NCBI RefSeq assembly: GCF_014931605.1 | Contig: NZ_CP053382.1 | Coordinates: forward strand, 3,596,001-3,660,000 | DNA length: 64,000 nt | Direction of reading: 5' to 3' | From: Halomonas sp. MCCC 1A13316 | GTDB taxonomy: Bacteria; Pseudomonadota; Gammaproteobacteria; Pseudomonadales; Halomonadaceae | Part shown: piece by piece, positions 50,483 through 58,797 of the stretch | How the letters are laid out: the number at the start of each line of letters is the position of its first letter | How positions within the stretch are numbered: the stretch's first letter is position 1 | The notes under the pieces: generated by a model | What the model saw: only the letters and a program-made list of their open reading frames with translations | What the model was told of the DNA's origin: nothing | The model's database searches: none | Position numbers and translations under genes: made by a program

Positions 50483-51313
50483 TTATAGACCAAAGGTTTC
50501 CTTTACCTTCGCTTCGAACGCCTTGTCATCCATCTCCCTGCGCAGTGGCACGAACAGTTCCGCCTCCTGGCCGACCTTGACGGCGATTTCGCTGTCCTCA
50601 TTCTCGATGATGCTCTTCACCGCCAGTGCGATGGGCTGTGGATCCGGGCCTTCATTGATGGCTTTGGCCACGATCGGCACGAAATGGGCCACCAGCTCCT
50701 TGTAGGGAGAGTCGTCACCGGTCGTTTGGCTGTTGGCGACAAGCCCTTTTTTGACGAAATTGGTGCCAAAAAGGCCGGCAAGAACGGAGTGAACCCGTAT
50801 TCCGAAAGGCGCCACCTCGAATCTCAAGGAATCGGTGATCCCTTCCACCGCGTATTTGCTGGCATTGTAATGCGAGAGCAGAGGCAGCCCCATCCTGCCC
50901 AGGAAGGAAGAGATATTGACGATAACGCCGCTACCCGCCTTGCGCATATGGGGAAGAACTTCTCTGGTCATCTTGATGAGACCAAAAACATTCACATCGA
51001 ATTGCTTGAAGATTTCTTCATCGGTGCCTTCTTCAAGGGTGGCAAGAAGACCGAAGCCTGCATTATTGACCAGCACATCGATCTTTCCTTCCTTCTCGAT
51101 GACGTGCTGAACGGCGTTTTGTATCGACGCGGTATCCTGCACATCGAGAGACACGGTGTTCAGCTCGAGACCGCGCTTGCCCGCCTCCTCCATCAGTTCG
51201 TGGCTGTCACTCCTGACGCCGGCGTACACGGTGTAACCCTGTTCGGCGAGTAGCAGCGCCGTTGCCTTGCCCATGCCAGATGCCGCGCCAGTGATCAAAA
51301 CGGTCTTGTTCAC
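50483..51313 (-). CDS. Short-chain dehydrogenase/reductase
   Basis: The 276-residue classical SDR has the cofactor motif TGAASGMG (residues 8-15), NNAGFG, and the catalytic Ser-Tyr-Lys set in VNISSFLG and YNASKYAVEG. The arginine in GVRSD after strand 2 hints at NADP(H). The GTG start has AAGGA at 8 bases; an ATG 42 bp upstream is an alternative. The substrate is unknown; relatives act on alcohols, ketones or fatty acyl chains. Confidence 0.85.
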   Translation of the reverse strand: MNKTVLITGAASGMGKATALLLAEQGYTVYAGVRSDSHELMEEAGKRGLELNTVSLDVQDTASIQNAVQHVIEKEGKIDVLVNNAGFGLLATLEEGTDEEIFKQFDVNVFGLIKMTREVLPHMRKAGSGVIVNISSFLGRMGLPLLSHYNASKYAVEGITDSLRFEVAPFGIRVHSVLAGLFGTNFVKKGLVANSQTTGDDSPYKELVAHFVPIVAKAINEGPDPQPIALAVKSIIENEDSEIAVKVGQEAELFVPLRREMDDKAFEAKVKETFGL

Positions 51314-51451
51314 AATGCAATCCTTTTCTGAGTTGTCAGGCAGTGCCCGAGACATTCCCTTGCAGTATGGAGAAACAGGATTGAAAGAGAATTGCCGGCA
51401 CGCAGGGATCGGTGGTTACCGGGATAATTGTGCTTCTTCCTTGATCTTGGT

Positions 51452-51478
51452 CAGCGCCACGCCTTTGGCATGGCGCTG
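51452..51478 (-). terminator. Terminator-like hairpin after the GFA gene
   Basis: CAGCGCCACGCC (51452-51463) and GGCATGGCGCTG (51467-51478) form a 12-bp stem with one mismatch and a 3-base loop, just past the end of the minus-strand GFA gene. There is no strong U-tract. Confidence 0.5.
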
Positions 51479-51483
51479 GTCAT

Positions 51484-51882
51484 TCAACGGGGGAACTCGG
51501 GAAACTTGAGCAGCTCATCGGCAAGCTCGAACCACTCGGCCTTGGAAGAGACCCAGGCGTGGTAGCGCTTGTTGGGCGTTATCGGCGTATCGAGGGTGCC
51601 CAGCCGCAGCCGCTTGGCTTCGGGCAGGTCGTTGCGGGCGCTGTAGATCGGGCTGCCGCACTCGGCGCAGAACACCCGCACCTTGTTAGGCGTGGCGCGG
51701 TACTCCTTGAGGTATTCCGCGCCCTGGGTGATGCAAAAGTCGGCCGAACGGATGGGCGACACGGCGGCAAAGGCGGAGCCTTGGGCCTTCCGGCACTGTT
51801 GGCAGTGGCACATGGAGACTTCATCGATCTCGCCGCGGTACTCGTACTTCACTTTCCCGCACAGGCAGCTTCCCTGGTGCAT
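51484..51882 (-). CDS. GFA (glutathione-dependent formaldehyde-activating/CENP-V) family protein
   Basis: The 132-residue zinc protein has the full set of cysteines: SCLCGKVKY (Cys6, Cys8), MCHCQQCRKAQG, and VFCAECGSPIY. The family was named for glutathione adduct formation with formaldehyde, but most members have no proven activity. It appears monocistronic and is divergent from the DsbA-like gene. Confidence 0.88.
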   Translation of the reverse strand: MHQGSCLCGKVKYEYRGEIDEVSMCHCQQCRKAQGSAFAAVSPIRSADFCITQGAEYLKEYRATPNKVRVFCAECGSPIYSARNDLPEAKRLRLGTLDTPITPNKRYHAWVSSKAEWFELADELLKFPEFPR

Positions 51883-52007
51883 CGGCGTCTCTTCCCGGTG
51901 GCTTTCGCTTACGATAGCCCTTCCGGTATCCGATGGCTGTAACCAGCGTCAAACGCGAGCAGGAGATGGTAGGGTTCGAGGGAACCCTACCCAATGGCTC
52001 CGCGACC

Positions 52008-52649
52008 ATGCCCCACGTCGACATCACCGTGATCTACGATGCCATCTGCCCGTGGCGCTACATCGGCAAACGCCACCTCGACCTCGCCCTGGCCGAAGTG
52101 CCCGAGGAGATCAGCGTATCGGTGGCCTGGCACCCCTTCGAGCTCAACCCCGACATGCCCGCCGGAGGCCTGTCGCGGCGTGACTACCGCACCGCCAAGT
52201 TCGGATCATGGGAGCGCTCCCAGGCTCTCGACGCCCAGGTGGAGGCTGCCGCCGCCCAGGCCGGTCTCGAGATTCACCACGAACGCATGCAGCGAACGCC
52301 CAATATCTTCGACGCCCACCGGCTGATCTGGCTCGCTGGGGAGTATGGCGTTCAGTCGGCGGTGGTCGCAGCACTCTTCCGGCGCTACTTCGTCGAGGGT
52401 GAGGACATCGGTGACAGAACGGTACTGGCCAACGCCGCCCGAGACGGCAGGCTAACGGATATCGACATAGCCGCCTTCCTGGCCAGCGACCAGGGTCGGG
52501 CCGAGGTAAAAGCCGGCCTCGCCGAGGCGCGGCGCCTGGGCGTGAGCGGCGTGCCCACCTTCATCATCAACGGCACCACGGGCCTCTCGGGCGCCCAACC
52601 GCCCGAGGCACTGCGCCAGGCGATTCTCGAGTCGACCGGCAGAAGTTGA
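52008..52649 (+). CDS. DsbA-family (FrnE-like) oxidoreductase with CPWR active site
   Basis: The 213-residue thioredoxin-fold protein starts MPHVDITVIYDAICPWRYIGKRHLD and has the C-terminal cis-proline loop GVSGVPTFIINGTTGLSGAQPPE. Relatives carry CPWC; here the second cysteine is arginine, so disulfide exchange by the usual mechanism is unlikely and a glutathione-type or isomerase role is possible. No signal peptide is present. Longer in-frame starts at 51933 and 51966 exist; 52008 gives the family-typical N-terminus. Confidence 0.83.
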   Translation: MPHVDITVIYDAICPWRYIGKRHLDLALAEVPEEISVSVAWHPFELNPDMPAGGLSRRDYRTAKFGSWERSQALDAQVEAAAAQAGLEIHHERMQRTPNIFDAHRLIWLAGEYGVQSAVVAALFRRYFVEGEDIGDRTVLANAARDGRLTDIDIAAFLASDQGRAEVKAGLAEARRLGVSGVPTFIINGTTGLSGAQPPEALRQAILESTGRS

Positions 52650-52771
52650 AGGCTATCCGATCAAGGGGACGAGCGCCGGGCTGAACCCGCCTCTACAGGC
52701 TTGCCCCCTGTCGGCGTCGGTGTCATCGTCTTGCGGTCACCATTGGCTGCCAGACCACAAGGAGCAATATC

Positions 52772-53101
52772 GTGTTCATCGCCATGAACCGTTTTCGGGT
52801 CAATCCCGAGCGAGTGGAAGAGTTCGAGCAGATCTGGCTGGAGCGGGAGACCCACCTGCAGGGCCTGCCCGGCTTCGTCGAATTTCATATGCTGCGCGGC
52901 CCCGAGAAGGAGGATCACGTGCTCTACGCCTCGCACACCATCTGGCGCTCGCGCGACGACTTCGAGGCCTGGACCCACTCCGAAGCGTTCCGCAAGGCGC
53001 ACGCCAACGCCGGCCAGAGCAAGCGCGAGGGACTCTACCTGGGCCCGCCGAACTTCGAGGGGTTCGAGGTCATCCAGACGGTCGGCAACGCGAGCGAATG
53101 A
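52772..53101 (+). CDS. Antibiotic biosynthesis monooxygenase/HmoA-like protein
   Basis: The 109-residue ferredoxin-like barrel starts MFIAMNRFRVNPERVEEFEQIW and has FVEFHMLRGPEKEDHVLYASHTIWRSRDDFEAW. The NRF start and W-x-S-x-x-x-F-x-x-W pattern match the ABM family that includes the haem-degrading IsdG/HmoA enzymes. The GTG start has AAGGAG at 7 bases. It overlaps the nucleosidase gene by 4 bases (ATGA). Confidence 0.85.
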   Translation: MFIAMNRFRVNPERVEEFEQIWLERETHLQGLPGFVEFHMLRGPEKEDHVLYASHTIWRSRDDFEAWTHSEAFRKAHANAGQSKREGLYLGPPNFEGFEVIQTVGNASE

Positions 53102-53757
53102 TGAGCGCGGTAAAGCCCACACCGCCAGCGCTGACTCAACTGGGCGGTTGCGAGATCCTCTTCGCGATGGCCGCCGAGGCCGAGTACGGGCCGCACCTCA
53201 AGCAGCGTTTCGCGCCGTTCATGACCGGCGTCGGCCCGGTGGAGGCGGCGGTGGAACTCACCGCAGCCTTGGCCGCCCTCGCCCGAAACGGACGCCTGCC
53301 GGACCTGGTAGTGTCGCTGGGCTCGGCCGGTAGCCGTTCGCTCGAGCAGACCGAGATCTATCAGGCGAGCTCTATCGCTTACCGCGACATGGACGCCTCG
53401 CCGCTGGGTTTCGAGAAAGGCACTACGCCTTTTCTCGACCTGCCGGCGATCCTTCCGCTGACGCTGCGCATCCCCGGCATTGCCGAGGCTACGCTCTCTA
53501 CCGGCGCCAATATCGTTTCGGGCGAGGCCTATGCCGCCATTGCCGCCGAGATGGTGGACATGGAGAGCTACGCCTGCCTGCGCGCCTGCATGCGCTTCGA
53601 CGTGCCGCTGATCGTGCTGCGTGGCATTTCGGACGGCAACGCGGAGCTGCACCACGTCGACGACTGGACGGAGTATCTGCACGTCATCGACGAGAAGCTG
53701 GCCGGCGCCGTCAACCGCCTCGGCGAGGCGCTCGCCGAGGGGCTGTTGTCGCGCTGA
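53098..53757 (+). CDS. MTA/SAH nucleosidase-like protein (PNP/UDP family)
   Basis: The 219-residue protein has MTAN hallmarks: TGVGPVEAAVEL (glycine-rich ribose loop), VSLGSAGS, AEMVDMESYAC (the DME motif) and LRGISDG with the catalytic aspartate. It would hydrolyse methylthioadenosine or S-adenosylhomocysteine to adenine. The N-terminal glutamate is in MAAEAEYG. Two consecutive ATGs are possible; the first overlaps the upstream stop. Linkage to an ABM protein is unexplained. Confidence 0.85.
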   Translation: MMSAVKPTPPALTQLGGCEILFAMAAEAEYGPHLKQRFAPFMTGVGPVEAAVELTAALAALARNGRLPDLVVSLGSAGSRSLEQTEIYQASSIAYRDMDASPLGFEKGTTPFLDLPAILPLTLRIPGIAEATLSTGANIVSGEAYAAIAAEMVDMESYACLRACMRFDVPLIVLRGISDGNAELHHVDDWTEYLHVIDEKLAGAVNRLGEALAEGLLSR

Positions 53758-53769
53758 CGCTTGCTTCTT

Positions 53770-53965
53770 CTAGAGCAGGTGCGGCTCGAGCCAGCGCTTG
53801 AGCTGCCCCGCCTGCATCAACCCGGCCTGGCGGGCGTTCTCACGCCCTTCCTTGAACACGATCAGCATGGGAATGCTGCGAATGCCGAAGCGCCCGGCCT
53901 GGGCCGGTCCCGCCTCGGTGTCGAGCTTGGCGAAGCGGATGCGCGGCTCGCGATCGACGGCGGCC
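53770..53965 (-). pseudogene. 3' fragment of a thioredoxin gene (TrxC-like)
   Basis: The minus strand encodes RIRFAKLDTEAGPAQAGRFG, then IRSIPMLIVFKEGRENARQAG, ending WLEPHLL and TAG. This is the C-terminal half of thioredoxin, with the cis-Pro SIPM loop. The N-terminal half with the WCxxC active site is absent, because the frame stops being thioredoxin at about 53962, where a hipA fragment begins on the other strand. It is not functional. Confidence 0.88.
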
Positions 53966-54250
53966 TATGACATCTGCCCCCAATCGAAAACCAGAGGAGA
54001 AGCTACTCAGGCGATGCTGTTGCACGGTCAGGAACGTCGCAGCCAGCTTGTCCGTTGCCTGGCAGCGGCGGAACATCTGGGGTTAACCCGAATACAGGCC
54101 AAAGAGATCATCGACCACCAACTCGCCACGATCCGGGAACGGTGGGAGAGCGTGTGCGATGAAGCCGACTTGAGCAAAGTCGACCGGGGCTATCTTTGGG
54201 GCAGGCAGTTTCTCAATCCCTTCGCGCTGGAGGGTTATCGCGAGTCTTGA
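53960..54250 (+). pseudogene. 3' fragment of a hipA-type toxin gene
   Basis: The plus strand encodes AAYDICPQSKTRGEATQAML, then AEHLGLTRIQAKEIIDHQLA, and DRGYLWGRQFLNPFALEGY. These match the C-terminal end of HipA Ser/Thr kinases. The kinase core is missing, and the piece abuts the trxC fragment with almost no space. An internal ATG at 54014 could open a 78-residue frame, but no function is expected. No hipB is near. Confidence 0.82.
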
Positions 54251-54368
54251 GGCAATGGAGCCAGGGAGTTGGCATAACCGCTCATGCAAGATAGCCGGGC
54301 GTAACAACTCGATTGCGCATTTTTCAGGGTTGCCGTGGATAGCTAGCTGTCCACACTGCGGTGCAGCT

Positions 54369-55400
54369 TCACGCTGGGCTTGACGGAATGAGGACCGCTT
54401 CCACCGGCCGCCGCAGCGAACGCGGCATCGCCTTGCCTCGCCCGAACCGCACCACCAGGTCGGGACGCCCACCCACTAGACCCAGTGCCTCGGTGAACAC
54501 AGGGCGAACGCTCGCCTCTTCGATTGGCTGGTTGATGAAGGCATTGCAGATGCCGAGTGCCGTCGCCTGCAGGGCGAAGCGCTGGTAGCAGCGGCCGGCT
54601 TCCACCCAGTGCGCCCTGTCGTCGCTTTCCGAGATGAACACGGCAATTCCGGCGGAGCTGCGTACCTGACGAGCCACCTTGGCATTTTCGACGCCTTGCC
54701 GAAACAGGCTGCGGAACAGCCACCTGCCCAGCCAGCGCGGGGTGGCGGGGCTGCCCATCGAGCGCGCGAAAAGCCCGTCGCCGGCTTCGACTGCCTCTCG
54801 GTCGCCGAAGCGGATCCAGTTCTCGAGTTCCTGCCGGAATGACCGGTTGCCGATCTGCAGGCTGTTGGCCTGGAGCACGAACTCCAGCACTTTTTCCATC
54901 GCTTTGCGCTCGGTCAGTAGGCTGATGGAAACGCCCTTCCCGGTTCCCGCGGCCTGCAGCAGACTCAACTCGTTATCGGTAAGGGGCGTGCCGTCGTAGT
55001 CGGTGCGCGTACACTGCCGCGCCGGGATGGCCTCGAACAGTGGGGAGAGTTCCGGCTGGCAGGGTGTCAGCGTAACGCGCACCTCTCCGTCGCCTTCGGG
55101 ATGGAAGGTCACCTCGCCTGACAGCCCGGAAGCTTGCGCCGCCAGGCTCAGGTTCTCGGCGGCACATCCCAGCGAAACGTAGAGGTGGTGGTCGTCCGGG
55201 TCGACGACCGGAGTACGCCGCGAGAGGTCCGGCAGGATAGCGATGGCATCGTCAGTGACTCTGAATCGCCAGCACTGGGTGTTGTGGCCGGAAGGGGCCA
55301 GGGTGGCATAGCGAATGAGCTCCTTCAGCCTTGCGGCACGATCGGACGCTTGCCCATCGCCATGGCGCCAGAGGATCTTCACAGATTGTTCGTAAGTCAC
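54369..55400 (-). CDS. Acg-like nitroreductase-family FMN oxidoreductase
   Basis: The 343-residue protein starts MTYEQSVKILWRHGDG and contains LIRYATLAPSGHNTQCWRFRV, the nitroreductase FMN-binding opening. SLGCAAENLSLAAQASGL and WVEAGRCYQRFALQATALGICNAFINQP are also present. Length and duplication-like architecture fit the Acg subgroup of unknown or dormancy-linked function, where the fold is a single-chain pseudo-dimer. The start is GTG. It is divergent from the PPOX-like stress protein gene. Confidence 0.82.
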   Translation of the reverse strand: MTYEQSVKILWRHGDGQASDRAARLKELIRYATLAPSGHNTQCWRFRVTDDAIAILPDLSRRTPVVDPDDHHLYVSLGCAAENLSLAAQASGLSGEVTFHPEGDGEVRVTLTPCQPELSPLFEAIPARQCTRTDYDGTPLTDNELSLLQAAGTGKGVSISLLTERKAMEKVLEFVLQANSLQIGNRSFRQELENWIRFGDREAVEAGDGLFARSMGSPATPRWLGRWLFRSLFRQGVENAKVARQVRSSAGIAVFISESDDRAHWVEAGRCYQRFALQATALGICNAFINQPIEEASVRPVFTEALGLVGGRPDLVVRFGRGKAMPRSLRRPVEAVLIPSSPA

Positions 55401-55607
55401 CGCCCGCCCTCGCTAGCCGCAGCCCCTCGCTTATCTCAGTTTAGCGTCAACACTGCCCGCGAGGGCATGACTCGCAACATGTTTCTGCTCTGCCAACGGC
55501 AGGGCATTTGCTGGGGTGGCTCCGGGTAACTAGGCTGATCTCGTCATGTTCGGCATTGCCGGCGTGATACCTATTAGCCGCACCGTTTTCGACAGGAGGT
55601 TGAAACC

Positions 55608-56096
55608 ATGTCCAGCCCGGAGCATAAGCAGAAAATCTGGAAGATGATCAAAGACATCAAAGTCGGCATGCTGGTGACGCTGGATGGCGAGACGCCTCGC
55701 GCCCGGCCGATGCACCTGGTGCAGGATGAGTATGACGGCACCCTGTGGTTCTTTACCCGCCGAAGTGCCGAGAAGGTTTCCGAGACCAGCCGCGACCACG
55801 ATGTCTGCCTCAGTTTTTCCGATCAGGAAGAGGGCGTGTACGTGTCGCTCTCGGGCAAGGCCAACCTGACCGCTGACCGCGAGCTGGTCGAGAAATACTG
55901 GAACCCGTTCGTCGCCGCCTGGTTCCCCGACGGCAAGGACGACCCGGACCTCGCCCTGCTGGAGATCAAGGTGACCATGGGCGAGCACTGGAAGGCCAAG
56001 GAGAGCAAGGTGTTCCAGCTGTATGAGTTCGCCAAGGCCAATGTCAAGAAGGACGCTACCCCGAACTTGGGCGAGAACGAGAAGTTCGGTGGCTGA
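55608..56096 (+). CDS. Pyridoxamine 5'-phosphate oxidase-fold general stress protein (GS26-like)
   Basis: The 162-residue split-barrel protein starts SSPEHKQKIWKMIKDIKVGMLVTLDGETPRARPMHLV and has GTLWFFTRRSAEKVSE and LSFSDQEEGVYVSLSGKANLT. This is the general stress protein 26 pattern, which binds FMN or FAD. It probably has a redox or detoxifying role in stress. AGGAGG lies upstream of the ATG. Confidence 0.88.
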   Translation: MSSPEHKQKIWKMIKDIKVGMLVTLDGETPRARPMHLVQDEYDGTLWFFTRRSAEKVSETSRDHDVCLSFSDQEEGVYVSLSGKANLTADRELVEKYWNPFVAAWFPDGKDDPDLALLEIKVTMGEHWKAKESKVFQLYEFAKANVKKDATPNLGENEKFGG

Positions 56097-56180
56097 CATC
56101 GTGCACCGGCAGCGTCTGTAAGGTGAAAGGCCATCTCTCGCCACTACCTCTGGAGCGTTGATTCGCGAGGAGGTGAACCA

Positions 56181-56303
56181 GTGATTCCGACGAGATGGGC
56201 CTCGCTGCCGAGCAACACCGCCGTGGCGGCCCAGGGTGTGCGCGGGTGCCCTTATGGCGTGCCTTTTTTCATTGAGCTCGCCGCCCTGTCTCAGGCAGGA
56301 TGA
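56181..56303 (+). CDS. Possible 40-residue small protein
   Basis: A GTG-started frame (VIPTRWASLPSNTAVAAQGV, ending ELAALSQAG) has an excellent ribosome site, GGAGG, 7 bases upstream. No homology is recognised and no membrane helix is evident. It could be chance; the only support is the ribosome site in an otherwise empty 260-bp gap. Confidence 0.25.
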   Translation: MIPTRWASLPSNTAVAAQGVRGCPYGVPFFIELAALSQAG

Positions 56304-56357
56304 AGAAAGGAAGTAGGTTGGCAGAGACAAGCAACGGCATACCGCTGGAGGAGCCAC

Positions 56358-56693
56358 ATGCAACCGCTGAGCTATTACTACTATAACGTGTTGGAAGGTC
56401 TCGAAAAGCCGTGCGACGTACCGTCGGCTCAGCTGCAGGAGGGCTACGACATCCTGTATCGACATGGCGGCCGCATCGAGATTGACCTGATGCGCAAGAC
56501 CGAGGATAGCCATGCCCAGGGCATGCCCTACCACTGGTACGAGGCCCTGGATGAAGAGCAGCGGGCGAAACTGCACAAGGCCCTGAATGACGAAGATCCC
56601 GCGAAGATTCTCAAGATCATTCAGCGTAACGGCTATGCCGGCGTGCTCTATCACCATGCCTGGCATAACTTCCGGGAGTCGGGAGCCGCCTAA
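56358..56693 (+). CDS. Conserved-looking hypothetical protein
   Basis: The 111-residue soluble protein starts MQPLSYYYYNVLEGLEKPCD and is rich in aromatic residues and histidine (MPYHWYEALDEEQRAKLHKAL; YAGVLYHHAWHNF). It has a strong GGAGGAG ribosome site and a true intrinsic terminator after it, so it is expressed alone. I do not recognise a family. Confidence 0.7.
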   Translation: MQPLSYYYYNVLEGLEKPCDVPSAQLQEGYDILYRHGGRIEIDLMRKTEDSHAQGMPYHWYEALDEEQRAKLHKALNDEDPAKILKIIQRNGYAGVLYHHAWHNFRESGAA

Positions 56694-56735
56694 GAACTGA
56701 CATGCCGGCTGATTGATCAGTAAGCCTAATGTGCA

Positions 56736-56765
56736 GGGCCGCTTTCCCAGGAAAGCGGCCCTTTT
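56736..56765 (+). terminator. Intrinsic terminator
   Basis: GGGCCGCTTTCC (56736-56747) and GGAAAGCGGCCC (56750-56761) form a perfect 12-bp stem with a 2-base loop, followed by TTTTA. It is the clearest rho-independent terminator in the window. Confidence 0.9.
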
Positions 56766-56818
56766 ACTTATCGTTTGACACAGGCTGCTCTTCTGGTCTT
56801 AGATGTGATTGCATTTAG

Positions 56819-56832
56819 ATAGATCGGTCTAT
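56819..56832. promoter_or_regulatory. TetR-type operator upstream of the tetR-MFS pair
   Basis: ATAGATCGGTCTAT is an inverted repeat (ATAGA/TCTAT, 4-base spacer) ending 14 bp before the regulator's start codon, in the right place for autorepression. Confidence 0.6.
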
Positions 56833-56846
56833 ATAGGAGCATGCCC

Positions 56847-57413
56847 ATGCCAGCCTCCAAGCGTGACCAGTTGCTCGCCACGGCCGAGCGACTCTTCTAT
56901 GAGCAGGGCTTTCACGCCACCGGCATCGACCGCATCGTGGCGGCCGCCGGGGTGGTACGCATGACGCTCTACAACCACTTCGCCTCCAAGGAAGCGCTGG
57001 TTTCGGCCGTGCTGCAGGCCCGCCATGAACGCTTCGTCGCCAGCCTGGATGCGGCAATGTCCGCCGCTTCACCGGGCCAGGCGACGCGGGCGCTGGTCGA
57101 TGCCCATGGCCGCTGGCTGGAAGCCTATAGTCCGCATGGCTGCATCATGACCAAGGCGATGGGCGAGTTCGCCGAGCACAGCGCCGAGATCCATGCCTTG
57201 GCGAGATCTTCCAAGCGCGACCTGCTGACACGACTCGAAACCGCTGTGGCACTCGATGGCCTGGGCCACCACCCGGATCTGGCGAGACGCCTCTTCCTGG
57301 TGCTGGAAGGCTGTAATACGGCGGTGCTGCTGCTGGGCATGCGGACGGCCTTAGCTGACACTCGGTCGGTAGTCGATGCCCTTCTCGCTGCGGCTTGGAG
57401 CAAGGATCAATGA
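56847..57413 (+). CDS. TetR-family repressor
   Basis: The 188-residue protein has an N-terminal HTH (residues 3-48: AERLFYEQGFHATGIDRIV then RMTLYNHFASKEALV) and a helical ligand-binding domain. GGAG lies 7 bases before the ATG at 56847; the ATG at 56841 is too close. Its stop overlaps the MFS start (ATGA), so it most likely controls that exporter in response to its substrate. Confidence 0.92.
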   Translation: MPASKRDQLLATAERLFYEQGFHATGIDRIVAAAGVVRMTLYNHFASKEALVSAVLQARHERFVASLDAAMSAASPGQATRALVDAHGRWLEAYSPHGCIMTKAMGEFAEHSAEIHALARSSKRDLLTRLETAVALDGLGHHPDLARRLFLVLEGCNTAVLLLGMRTALADTRSVVDALLAAAWSKDQ

Positions 57414-58735
57414 GAACCTTGTCGAATATGGGATTTGCTTTTTTCGGTGCCGCGTTAATCGCCATCAGCTTCGGGCTTGCACGCTTTGCTTTTGGCCTGT
57501 ACGTACCTTCCATCAGCACCGACCTGGAACTGACGGCCTACCTGATCGGTATCATCGGGGCACTGCCGTTAATCAGCTTCGTACTTGCCACGCTGGTCGC
57601 ACCGTTTGCCGCTGATCGCCTTGGTGCTCGTTTGCTGGCGGTACTCTCGAGTGGTTTCGGTGCAGTCGGCCTTGCATTGATCAGCCTGGCCTCAGATGCG
57701 CTATCGCTTGGTGTTGGTGTGTTCGTCTGCGGCATCTGTACCGGTTTGATGATGCCGGCACTAACCGCTGCCATGCAGGCAATGGTGAGCCGCACGATGC
57801 ACGGGCGAGTGAGCTCGATCATGAACGCAGGTACAAGCATCGGTATCATCGTCGCGGTACCTACTGTTGTGTTCCTCTCCAATGCATGGCGTTTCACTTA
57901 TACAATGTTCGCCATGCTGGCAGGCATCGGTGTCGTTGCGGCGTGGTACTTCCTCCCCTCGGTATCACGGATCATGCCAGCAAACGCCGCGCCACCGCCC
58001 CCTATCAGCAGGTTGCAGTGGTCGCGTCTCATCCGGCTCACGTTGTTCGCCTTTGCCATGGGCTTTATTGCGGCGCCTTACTGGCTTTTTGCCCCGGACC
58101 TGACGGTTACCCTCGGCGACCTGCACCCCGGCCACACCGGTTGGCTATGGTTCGCGGTCGGTATTGCTGGGCTCGGTGGAGCCATGGTGAGTGACCTGGC
58201 TGACCGTAACAACCCGCCTATTACGCAAGCATTGATGCTGATGATGCTTTCCTCGAGCCTGGTATTGCTTGCCGCGAGCCCAAGCCAGCTAGGCCTGGCA
58301 ATGTTCTCAGCGCTGGTCTTCGGCCTTGCCTATATGAGCCTTACGGGGCTGTACCTGATGACCGGCATCCGCCTGCTGCCGGGTCGACTCTCGATGGGGC
58401 CGGTGTTGCCTTTCATGGCGGTAGCACTGGGGCAAGCTACGGGATCACCCATTGCAGGCATGCTGGTAGACGGCTTCGGCTATGCCTATGCGTTTTCGAT
58501 TTTCTCGGTTATCGGCATCGTGGTAGCGATTCTGTCGCCGATATATCCGGGCCACATCGATTATTGGGCAGACTGGGCCGAGGAAACTGCAGGAGAACCA
58601 CAGGAGGAGCAGGTGTCGGTTGAAGATACCGGTCTCCAGGCAGCATATGATCAACAGTTGCTGGATGAAAATGGCGAGCCGGTCGAACCCGTTGCGGAGG
58701 ATGAAGATAGCCCGAGTACGCCACGCCTTCTGTAG
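57410..58735 (+). CDS. MFS transporter
   Basis: The 441-residue permease has 12 predicted helices. The first two are MGFAFFGAALIAISFGLARFAFGLYVPS and LIGIIGALPLISFVLATLVAP, followed by the MFS loop DRLGARLLAVLSSG. A long acidic, proline-containing C-terminal tail (residues about 390-441) is unusual. Coupling to TetR suggests drug or metabolite efflux; the YbfB/AraJ-like opening is only a resemblance. Lower GC at third positions than the neighbours may reflect transfer. Confidence 0.88.
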   Translation: MRTLSNMGFAFFGAALIAISFGLARFAFGLYVPSISTDLELTAYLIGIIGALPLISFVLATLVAPFAADRLGARLLAVLSSGFGAVGLALISLASDALSLGVGVFVCGICTGLMMPALTAAMQAMVSRTMHGRVSSIMNAGTSIGIIVAVPTVVFLSNAWRFTYTMFAMLAGIGVVAAWYFLPSVSRIMPANAAPPPPISRLQWSRLIRLTLFAFAMGFIAAPYWLFAPDLTVTLGDLHPGHTGWLWFAVGIAGLGGAMVSDLADRNNPPITQALMLMMLSSSLVLLAASPSQLGLAMFSALVFGLAYMSLTGLYLMTGIRLLPGRLSMGPVLPFMAVALGQATGSPIAGMLVDGFGYAYAFSIFSVIGIVVAILSPIYPGHIDYWADWAEETAGEPQEEQVSVEDTGLQAAYDQQLLDENGEPVEPVAEDEDSPSTPRLL

Positions 58736-58797
58736 CATATCCTTGAGCGGCGCGAGGGGTTGCGCAGTGTTTCAACGCCATTCTGTGAGTACTGGCC

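Noticed and set aside
53798-54250. A single 150-codon protein on the plus strand
   Set aside because: Its first half is antisense to the trxC fragment and only the second half is HipA-like; it is a chimera created by the junction.
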